Source: Owenia fusiformis
Taxonomy: Eukaryota; Annelida; Polychaeta; Sabellida; Oweniidae
Assembly: GCA_903813345.2 (NCBI GenBank)
Contig: CAIIXF020000009.1
Coordinates: forward strand, 17,759,759-17,823,758
Direction: 5' to 3'
DNA length: 64,000 nt
Position numbers and translations under genes: made by a program. Of this stretch, positions 18,459 through 30,400 are shown piece after piece. Each line of letters begins with the position of its first letter. Within the stretch, counting starts at the first letter, position 1. The notes under the pieces were generated by a model. The model did no database searches. It was not told the DNA's origin and was given only the letters and a program-made list of their open reading frames with translations.

Positions 18459-21400
18459 GTTAATCCAAATGTTTATTAAATGCTGTTCATGTACTTAGAA
18501 AATTCAAAAGTGATTTTTGTTGTTCTTACTTATGATATTTTTAATGAAACCATTCTATACCCTATTAAACAGAGATGTTGTATGTTGAATGAATGATCAT
18601 GTATTTTTAAAAGATGATGAGGAGCCTAGTGTAAGACCAGATTCTAAACTCATACAAGTCTGCAACAATCTAACAACAATGCTAAACAAAGAAAGAAATG
18701 TCAGCAAGAGAGTCAAGACACAATTCAGTGACTTGAGAAATGAGGCTAAGATAGCAGAATATGAAACAAAAATTCTAAAGGTAAAAAACTCGGCCATAAA
18801 TTCATGTTTTTAGCCACTTCTTTGGGCAAATAGACGTTTTTGTTATGCTTATGAGGTTTGAATCACTGCAAAACATATTACATGCAACTATAAAAGATGC
18901 CTACGTTTTAGACTGAACTCGAAGCCAAGTGTAAGAGTCTGGAGCAATATAACACTGTGGTGGCAGAGAGAGATCAACTGAAGGACCAGATGGGTCAGTA
19001 GTAGATTAGCTTTTCCACTGCAAATCATGTTATTTTTGTCAGTACTTAGAATTTGGAATAACACTAAGAGGTATAACATGTTGAAAAGGTGTGTTTACTA
19101 TAAAGTGGGTAGATTGCTTGAAATCACAACTGTTCAAATTATATATGAGCCAGCCACAGGAAAAGGGGTCTTATCACAGATTTTTCAATATTTTGATTTT
19201 TTGTTTATCTTAAAAAGCAAAAAAAGACCTTTCAAATGAGCCATGACTTATGTCTTAACAATTTTTCCTTGCATTTATAGACCAAAAAGTCGAATTTTAA
19301 TTTAGCACATTTTCCTCTTAATCTTGGGCACATTTTTGGCTCTGTAGCACAATTTTAATTTTTGTGATAAGACCGGTTTTCCTATGGCCAGGCTCATATG
19401 CTGATACTGCAATTTTTGAATATATTGTTCAGTGTCAGAATCAAAAAGTTGTGTTTATGATTTATCAAATACTCCAGACCTGTCTTATAACCGTTGCTCT
19501 TAAAGAAAGATGACCTCAGTAAATTGCTACAAGAAGTTGAGAGTTCTATACATTTCATTTACCACCCCTCGTATATACATGTACATTGTATTATAGTAAA
19601 ATTGTTGCAAGATTCTGTGAAGTTTGCCAATGAGAAGGAAGAATACATGAGCAGATGCTATATGTATATGATGGAGCGTGATAAGACCCTGGATCAAAAT
19701 AGAGAATTGCAAGCTGAGATAGACACATATAACAAAGAACTGAGACAAGCAAAAGGTAGGGAAAACAACAGTTTTATATGGCCAGTTGCTACTCAATGTA
19801 ATGTAATGTAACATAACAATATAACATGACATCCACGGCATAAGTAGTTAAGTACCTCACAGCTCTCAGATGGAAACTTATCTATTACTCATATACATGG
19901 TTTAGGTTTTTGTGTATGAAGACAACTTAAACCCATTATCTATAGACATTTGTTCTATTTGGGTATTTATTATAATCATATTATGATATGATAGTCTATA
20001 TAGTTACAAATGTCCAGAATGACGGAAAATAGTCTGTCGAGGCCACTATAAATATTCAGGTGTATGCTGTAAGATTGTAATATAATGTTATAGATAAGCT
20101 GAGTCTACAGAGTAAACAGTCCACTAAGCTGACAGATAAACTCCAGATTCTTCACTCAAGTGAGGAATATGAGACACTTCACCAGGAAAACCTGCAACTT
20201 AAGACTGCATTGGAGGCTAGAAATGTCAATGAAAGATTTCTCAAAGTATGTTTAATTATATGATTATATGATTAGTATCTTATATAATTAATATAGATTA
20301 TAAAACATGTTATGTTCACTGGGACTCAACATAATACAAAGACACTGTGTCCACTGACACATATACAAGATAGTATAGATATGAATATGTATATATTAGC
20401 CTATATATACTGTATGTATATCATGTAGTTTTTGAGTATTGAAACACATTCCACATGTTCCATGAGTCTGTATTACTTTTTTAACATAACCCAATAATTC
20501 AAAAGAGAGCCTAAAGTTGTCCTGCACTTTTCATTAACACATCATTATTGCACTAGGGTGGATAGTGGGTAGCCTTGCCCAAGTCGGTCTCTTTTACTTA
20601 TCTTGATTTCTATTATAATTCAAGATCAGATAAGTAAAAAATACCGACTTGGGCAAGGCTAGATAGTGGGCTGACATCTATAAATCTTGCAAAAAACACA
20701 TTTAAATGTTTTTTGAAGGAGTTAAAACTATGTTTTCTTCTTTCATTTTTCCTAGTGGAGTAATGTAGACAATTCTATCAACACGAAGCTTGAGATGGAC
20801 TTAGAAATCTTAAAGGAAAACTACAATGAAGTACAAGAGCAAAATGGGCATTACGCAGAAAAGATATTCAACCTAAGACAAGAGTTGGCAGATTTACAGC
20901 ATAAGTTGGAAAAGGTATGATCACTGATGAAAAGGTTATCAATTATATTTACAAAAGTGTTGTGAAAATCCATAATCCATATGTTTTTGGGTCTCATACA
21001 TTATCTTTTGAAACATTATCTTCTGAAACTCTTCATTTGGATTTAAGGATATAATATCCACATTCCTGCAAGCCTTTCTTTCAGAAAAAATAGTAAATGA
21101 AGTTTTATTTTATTTCAATTAAATAACTCAAATATGTTAGAAAGATCATTGCATGTTCAGAAACAATCTATATCAACTGGAGGTACTAAAGTGTCTAAAT
21201 GCTGTCTCAACTGTTTTGGAATTTTATGTTGTAAAGGCATCTGAGGCTTTAGAATTGAAAAATCGTGAAGTCCACCGATACAAAGAAGAGATAGATTTGT
21301 GTAATCTTCGTAAAGATGACTATTACAAACAGTCACAGTTGCTCAAGTCTGAAAGAGATGAGGTAAGAGATTATTGCCAAAAAGGACAAAGAATAAATTC

Positions 21401-24400
21401 CACTTTAGATTAAGTGATTTAGCCTGGACTTCAATGATTCCCTGAATCTAACAATAACCAATCATCTGTTTTTAAATATATAATACATATTACAGGCCGT
21501 CCAACTGTCCCACATTTGTTGAAGAAATTGAAGTCACACCCATTTTTGTGAATTGCGTATATTTCAGTTGCCTTAAATTGTCTTGTTTTAGGTGTTCCCA
21601 GGTTGACATGCCTGTTGCTAATTTTTCTCAGGGGTCTGATTGGATGGAATATTATATATCATGTGTATGTGTGAATAGGGAAAAGGTCATCTGAGTTATA
21701 GTTTTGTTTTATTAAAGGCAATTGCAAGACACTTGGACTGTCAAGAAAAAAATCGCCAAGTTGTTGCAGACCGAGATTGCTTAACAGAAATCAAGTGGAA
21801 ACTGTCAACAAAATGTAACCAACTGCAGCAGAAACTAACTGAGGCATTACAGCCTCCACCCTCACCAGCCATCTCATTGACTAATGGATGCTATAGAGAT
21901 CTTGCTGACCTGCAAGAAGAGCCTTCGCTCTATTTCAGTGATTCAACAGTCTATTTAGATCCTCCAACAGTAAGTTTTTGGACTTTACTTATGCAAGTTG
22001 GTAGAAATGTTTCAAAGGTTTTGCTGCAAAATGTGACAGTTTACAATGCATGCAGATTATAATGTTCATTACATTTCTCAAAGTTGGGTTTATTAACAGA
22101 AATAGCATATTTGGGATATATAATATATATATTAAACTACATTTCTGTAATTTGGTCTAAAACAACCTTGTTTAGACCTGGAAAACACTAAACATTCCAT
22201 GCATTAAAGTATTAAGTGTTTAAACTGCCAAGGGATTCAATTTCATTCATTTAATTATACTTTTAGAAAACTTCTTTTGATCCATATACTATGTTCAGTA
22301 TAAAGTATCTGTTTTCAGACACCAACTCGAGCAAGAGTTCAGCAAGTAATAGAGTACAAGACTGCATATGAGAAGTCTCCTTTGATAAAAGATAAAGTTC
22401 CACACATGACTGCTAAACCATCTCGCTCAGCAGACCCATTTGCTGACTTCATGGATATCTCAATGGAAGGTGATCAATAAGTTATAGGAATTGGATTGCC
22501 ATTTTATTAATTCTTCCCAATTAAATTTTCAAGGTGCATTTCAGTAAATGCTGTTTTCCTAAGACTAGGTAAAACTCATCAATCTAATGGTACCAACTTC
22601 AATACTGTACAGTATATTGTTGATATGCAACATTTGTAGAGGATATGGAAACTGTTAACATTTCACTGGAAGACTAAATTGAAAAGCAAATGGACTCTTA
22701 TATAGTCTATAAGCCAAAACTGATCCAATGACAAGTTATAACAGTTTGTAGGATATAAATTGTCTTTTACAAAAAGAATGATGAAAGCATTTAAAATATA
22801 ATTTGTAATGCAAGTTAAGCAACTCTTTGTATTTACAGGTAACATGAATGATGATGAATCCAGCAATGTATACAGTAACACCTATACTCTTCCTTCAAAC
22901 TGTTCACCTCAAAGACTCCTAAGCTATGAATCACCATGTTCACCAAGTAAGTTATTCAAGGTAATAATTTGGTAATTTAGATTGTCTGGAGAGTCTAGTA
23001 GTGTCAGATCTTAATCAGTTAACTGGTTAACCACCAACAGTACATTGACCGGTCTGTATTTTTACTGTTAAATAGTTGACTGTGTATAATTCTGTTATTT
23101 CCTGCACTCAGATTGTATAGTTATATGTTTGTATCGGCCACATGTAAGCTACTCATAAGTCAAATAATTTGTGAAAACTACATGAAAGAATGGCTAATGC
23201 CCTGTATTGAATCTGCATTGCCTTTGTTGTTTCATTAAAGGACACTCCGAGGATAATGCTCAATTTTGACCGTACAAATATTTGCCTAAATGTTTTCATT
23301 TTAGATAAGAAATACCAGACCCTACCCTCAACATCATCATATGGAAATGTTAATGCCAGCACTTACAGCTTACAGAGTGAGCCAAAAACTATAGACCTGG
23401 ATATGGGCAATGGGGTATACAGCATGGAACGTTCAGACACTGTCACTGCCCAAACCTCAGGTTCAAGGAAATACAAGTCTCCTGCTGGATCAACAGAGGG
23501 TTCCTTTGCAGATTTTGATTCATATGGGGATTCCTATTCTGATACAGATAGCTCAGAGCCACCCCTCTACTCCATAGCTAACCATTTTTACTTTGATGCT
23601 AACTATGATGGAGAGCTTGAGGAAGAGGATAGTGGTAAACATAAAATATTATAGGATTATTCTATGAGTTTGAAAAAATATCCACGAGAGATATCAATGA
23701 GTGGATATATTCTATATTTTTGAAAATCCATAGGACTGTCCATTTATCTCATGGGAAACCATACCCAGTGAATATTAAACAATCAGATAAATTCACTTCT
23801 TGACCCGAGGAATTCATAAAACCATCAAAAAACATTATTTCTTATGGTAAGATATATCACTCACCTTTATTTGTGTTAAACAATACCATTAAGTGTGGAA
23901 CTTTCCATTAAAGGATTTCAACATTTCAAATAGACAATTTCATTTCAGGTATTCCCCCACCACAATCTGCCTCTAATGGAGCCAATGATGAATCCAACAT
24001 CATTGTGGAGTACTATGAGCGGGTCAGTCTACCTGTTATGGCACAGCACAGAAAAATAATTGTGTATGTAAATATTATAAGTTTGTATGTAAATATTATA
24101 AGTTTGCTAAGATGGCTCCATGAATGAATAGAACATTGTCTCCTCGCTGGAAGTGTCAAAATCACAAAGAGAATTTCCAACAGATTAGTACCCCTATGGC
24201 ACATGTCATACTCTCCTATTGTATTGACAAGTTTATTTCCTTGTCTTTGATATTCAAGGGATTAAAGGCCTCTAATATGGATATGTTTGTGATTCCATTT
24301 CAGGTCTCCATCAAGGAAGACCATTAAGACACAAGCAGCTATAGTTGAGCCAAAATGGTTGAAGGAATCACTCACTGTAATTGGTGGAAATCTTAGTGGA

Positions 24401-27400
24401 ATATTCATACATAAAATGATAACGCATGAAAGTGGACTGAAGATAGGAGATCAAATTGAGAGGGTAACTAGTTTACCAATGTCATTAAGGGGTCTCCTAA
24501 CCAAAGAGACAAATTGAGAGGGTTACTAGTTTACCAATGTCATTAAGGGGTCCCCTAACCAGAGAGATCAAATTGAGAGGGTAACTAGTTTACCAATGTC
24601 ATTAAGGGGTCCCCTAACCAGAGAGATCAAATCGAGAGGGTAACTAGTTTACCAATGTCATTAGGGGTCCCCTAACCAGAGAGATCAAATTGAGAGGGTA
24701 ACTAGTTTAGCAATGTCATTAAGGGGTCCCCTAACCAGAGAGATCAAATTGAGAGGGTAACTAGTTTACCAATGTCATTAAGGGGTCCCCTAACCAGAGA
24801 GATCAAATTGAGAGGGTAACTAGTTTACCAATGTCATTAAGGGGTACCCTAACCACAGAGACATGAAATTCTTATGAATTCTGAATGGCTGATAATGAAT
24901 GATAAATTTGCCATTTTAGTTAAATACCGGTAGTCGAAGGGTGATCATTACTTGACTTTACTTAACAATTAATATGTTTTTCCTATTGATGTTATGTAAA
25001 GATGTAAAATGTAAAGAAGGTTATCTCAAGTCATGTAGTGTACACTGTACCTGTGTTGCCCATAGATTGCATTTCCTCAACCTGGAGCTCCAACAGAGAT
25101 GAGCACATACAAACTTACAACTGCTACACTGGAGGAAACCCATAACATCATCAAACAATGCTCTGCTCAAGCCAATCTCAGTGTCAGAAGAAATGAACAA
25201 GGTCAGTTAGAAAAGTTTATGACTTTAAGACAAACTGACAATTTTGCAACTAGTATAGAGTAAACTAGAGTTATTTTCTGGACAGTTGGATGGACTGACA
25301 GACAAATGGACAGAGAGTTTCACTATATTTATATCCCTACTGAACTTCGATCGTTGGGATTATTATGCTGCATTATTTGCTGCATTTTTTTTCTCGATAA
25401 AATATGCAGGATGGGCAAAACAAGCATCAACATTTTTCATTGTACATCATGATGATTCTCATATTAAACTTATGTTCACTGTAAAATTGCTCCATCAAAT
25501 ATTATCCTACAACTGGCAATTACATCCCTTATGTCTGTACAATAGCAGCAGAATGAAAACTATGTTTTTGGCCCACTGTGTAGTCAATCTGAATCAATCA
25601 GTCTGTTGCTTTATAATATTTTATACTTCATGTTATTGTTTAGGATATAAAGACACGCTGAGTTTCATTGCTGGTGGGAACACAGCTGACTGCTTCATTG
25701 TCAGGTGATTATTAATTTTAATGTGATTCCATATTTATTTACTTGAACTTGTATAAGGAAGCTATTACCTATCAAATGTGACATACTATTATAACTACTC
25801 CTTAAGCCACAGGAGCAATTACTAACTGAATATTGATGTAAACACAATCTTTTGATAAATACATTCTTCTACTTGTCATATCACCTAAATATTTTGAAAT
25901 GTTTTCAATTACAATATCTCTGTTAAGCTTCCCATTTTATGAATGTATCTGAATTCAAATATCAAGTGCTATTCAATTAGTCAAGCGCATCTATTGGTTC
26001 TATCTATGCTTGCAAGACTTCAAATAAGCTGCACCTGGGAATTTCCAAGCAATGGTTACACCTATTGCATGTGTTTATACAACAAACATTTCATATATTA
26101 TTACGTCAGGTTCAGGTGTAATAGTATTTATTTATTTATTACATGTACACGCTTCTATGGCACCCTGCCTTATCAGGCTTATGAGGCACTGTACAAATAC
26201 ATACATGTACATATAATTACAGTGTGTTATTTATACATTCTTTTGTTGTTTTTCAAGAGCTGATATTATTAGTTTTTCTCAAATTCTTGTAACAAGAACA
26301 TTCTAGAAGAAAATGTTTCTATTTGTCCATATTTACATGCCTCACAGAGTCTTTGTTCAGCAGCAAGGCCTTTATATCAACCAGTTTCTATGTTCAGGTG
26401 AAGAGTACCCGAGTGATTTCTAGAACAGATCTTTGATTCCTCGATCAAAATAATTTTATATGATCCTCTATACCAAAATTGTGTTTAATTAACTTATATG
26501 TATGTAACTTTGGCATTGTATTTATTTGAACTGTCCATTTATGTATAAAGCGATTCATTTCATAATCTTTTTTTAACATTTTTTAATGTTAACCTAAGGT
26601 TACCATTTTTAAATATATCTTTAACCTATTTACACCATCCTCTATGACCTTTTTCAGCATTGGCATAGTCAAAATCAAATATTCGTCAAGTAATCCTTTT
26701 TTGGCATTCTACTAAGTCAGATAAATAAACAAATCATTTCAACATGGTGTCTAACATATGGCGGTGTCCAACCCATATCTCCATACAGAGCCGAAATGGG
26801 AGCATATTTCCCTAAGCCCATGAATGTTCTTATGGTATGGTTTTGGACAGTGTTTGGTTTGTCATATTCTTTATAGCCCCAAACTCCAGCTGCGTAAACC
26901 ATAATGGGGATAATTGTTGTATTATACATCTTTGTGAATGTCAAATAATGAAGTCCATTTATAGAATAATATTTTCCAATAAGAGCACCAAGGGATTGAG
27001 AACTTGCATCAGCTAGAGTTGAAACCATTTCAGTGTAGTTGAGAGTCTCATTCATAACAACTCCCAGAGTTTGTTTTTCCAATTTTTGCATCCCCTAGGG
27101 CAAATATTGTTTCTGTTAACATGCTTTCCTAAAGTACACTACTTTCGTTTTTTCAACATTTACAGTCAGTCGCCACTTAAATATCTAATCATGAAGACAG
27201 TTCAGCATTTGTTGCAGCTTTGATTCTGTTGGTGCGATCCAACACCATGGATCGCACATGCAACATCATCAGCATATAGCAACATGCTTAGTATGTCAGG
27301 TTTACAATTCAACATTTTCACCCACCTACCTTAAAACATACATTGTAATCTTGTAGGGCTAACTATAGTTTTGAACCCAGTGAGAGGGACCTGGCTATGA

Positions 27401-30400
27401 ACATGTTGGGGGTTGAATGTGGTAATATCTTCCTCATCTTAGACAGCATGCATAAAGATGGCACATGCTGGAAAGCCGTTCAACTAGATGTCAGCACTGG
27501 TTCTGCAATGGATTCTGGTCTCATTCCTAACACATCGTCGTAAGAATTTATTTATAAATTATTTACAAAAATGGTGTAAATAAATAATTAATTTTGGGGA
27601 GAGTAAACTCATTGAGCTAGTACTTATAAACAGATAACAAAAAATTGGAATTTCAACTGATGTGAAACTGAATGTGAGGAATTGCAGGTTAAAATGATGA
27701 AAATAAAATGTGCAATTACACCCTTTTTGAGAGAGCTCTTTTACGTTTTCAGGAGTCAACAGGAGCTGTACTCTCTGAGTGGGTTGTCAGGTCAAATCAA
27801 TTCCAGCAGCACTTCAAAGCCTGCGTCTGCATGCACCAATGAGAATGTTACCATGGCTAGAAAACCCAATAGCTTTCGATTGGTTTCAAGACAAATACCA
27901 GACCAGACAAAGAGAAGCATCAATCGTAGAAGCAAATTACGAAAAGGTGTCATTAAGAAAGCAAGCAAATTGGCAAATATAGAGAGTAAGAAGACCAATG
28001 ATAGTCCTTTATTTAAAGGTTTGTATTAGTTATTGAAAACACAGAATGAAATCCTGTGCTTATTTAAGAAATATAGATGGACACCGCAGGGCTAGGCACA
28101 AACATTATGTACCCTGCACGACCGAAGGGTGCGAATTCAAAAGCGTTTGTCAACTCAACACCTGCTTTTAGGTCTATATTACGATTTAAACATGGAAACT
28201 CACCAAAACTTTTCGAATAATCATTTTTGGCTGCCATTACTTAATAGCCCACCATTATGATGTCACACATTAATCGTATTACCAGGTGGTGTGTCAGCGA
28301 ATATACAGTTGGTAAAACATTTGTTCACAGTTTATAGAAGGCATGAATACAGTCATGTTCGAATTCTTATTTGAACATTTAAAAAACTAGGAAAACATGA
28401 GAACACTTTATAGCATTTTGGTTCATCGAAGAATGCTTTGTTTATAAATTAGACAAAATTTTGGGGTATTCACAATTTATCACAAATAAATGCTCTTTAA
28501 CCAGTATTCATGATACCTGAACATTATTTAAAACATAAATTGTTCACAGATAGGTTTTTAAACTCTATGAGCAATTTTAACATTTAATTTCAGCCCATGC
28601 CTTTGAATCGGAGTACCTCCCTTACAGCCGTGTTCTGCCTTATAAAAGTAAGATTTCACTTGTAAATGTTTAAAACTGTCAATAGAAAATAAGAGGGATG
28701 AGATTACATAACCCTGAATAATACACAAATATTAAATGATATGGAGTTAGATATCTGCATATATTTATGAGGGTGCATTCAATGATGCCTGTAGGAGGAG
28801 TTGATGACAGGTGAATAAGAATGATATTATATACCCATCCTATGGATTTCAAAATATTTCCTACTTATGGTAAATTGATCCATAATTATGTCATCAATGT
28901 GCGTTATAAGTCTATGGTATGTTAATTTTCCAGGTTGTTTCAACTGTCCTGTGATTATCTTTGGACCAGAAGAGGTAGTAACAGCTGTTAAATCAAGTCT
29001 TATATCATCTGACTATGCCAGTTGCTATGTATTTCCTACTTATGGTAAGTGCACTAGTCAATCCGTTTGATGGCTGCATTTCGTGGCTCGACATTTTTGA
29101 CAGCTGTTAAATCAAGTCTTAAATCATCTAACTACAGCAGTTGCTCTGTATTTCCTACTTATGGTAAGTGCTCTAGATAATCTGTATGGTGGCTCAACAT
29201 TTCTGAGCAATCCACTCAGAATGTTTTATTTTACGTTAATATTTCAGAAAGCATTGAGTGCTGTGCTAGTGAGCTTGCAAACATGATTCTGCAAAAGAGT
29301 GTCATATACTATAAGTATCACAAAGAGGTTGCCCGTTGTATCAAGAAGGAGGGAATTCTTGAAGCCATGCAGCAGGCAAGTAATTATTGACCTTAAAACC
29401 CAGAGCCAAGTATTGTCATACCGCCATCTGATCATCTCAAATATATATTGCAGTTAAGATCGTAATGAACCCAAATGTATAAGTTGTTTTAGTTTAATGG
29501 GAGTTTTAGTGTGAAATGAATGTCAGCAACAATAGAAAATGCAGTTCTTGTACTTGGTTACTTGTTTGAACTACCAAATCCGATAGTAAAAGATCAAAGA
29601 ATTATTTCTCATTTAAAAATAATCTTTAGAGACACAGAATTAAACACTTAAACGATTAAACACTCAAAGAGTATATACGAGGGTTGATCATAAAGTTCTC
29701 ATAATATCTCTCTAATTTCTTTATTTTTCAATATTTTCCTATGAAATTTTCACAGAATGTGCAGTATGGAATGGTTTATTAATCCAGCAAACAATATTTA
29801 GAATAACGGAAACATTAAATAAGAAATAGTTGCCATAGTAACTTGAAATCAAGGCACCCGGGGCAAATAAAAAACGAGCTAGAATAGCCCCCATTAACCA
29901 TGTTTAAATACATAATATGTTGTCAAATAAGCTATCAAACTCATTAAATTGTCAAATAATATGTGCTCTTGACTGTTGTGAACTATTATAATGGTCATGT
30001 GAATTGTGTGATCTCATAATGGATGATTGTTACGCTTCATTAGAAGTGACTGTTAGACCCCAGGACTGTTTTGTCAAATATCCTGAGGAAAATTGATTTT
30101 GCCCCTTTAGTTCATTTTAACATGTACAGACCACACACAGGGTGTAATTTTGTTGATGTCTTAGCAAAATATTTGTTTTAGACCATGTTTAGTCCGACCA
30201 AAGGATCTTACAAACTTAACATAACATTTTATCAGTATGAATTTTATTTTTATGAAGATCTCTGTCTCTATTACAATCTCTTACTCGGTCATTTCTGATC
30301 ATTAGCTTTGAGTCTCAGACTCTGGTATCACATCTAATGGAGCATGAAAGCACCCCCGATAATAATATATTACATCACACAATTTACACGATCGATTTAT

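Larger units (their letters stand above)
18614..21880 (+). other. Coiled-coil region of the CARMA homologue (exons 4-11)
   Basis: Roughly residues 105-455. The translations are Glu/Lys/Leu/Gln-rich with heptad-like spacing, for example TELEAKCKSLEQYNTVVAER, MMERDKTLDQNRELQAEIDT, LRQELADLQHKLEK and LELKNREVHRYKEEIDL. ERD-type repeats recur as in CARD9/11. In this family the coiled coil oligomerises the protein and, with the linker, keeps the CARD inactive. It stops at a proline cluster (PPPSPAI) encoded near 21853. Confidence 0.85.

Noticed and set aside
25286-25708. 140-codon plus ORF as a separate gene
   Set aside because: It only contains the 61-base SH3 exon at its end; the rest is intron with a dispersed repeat.
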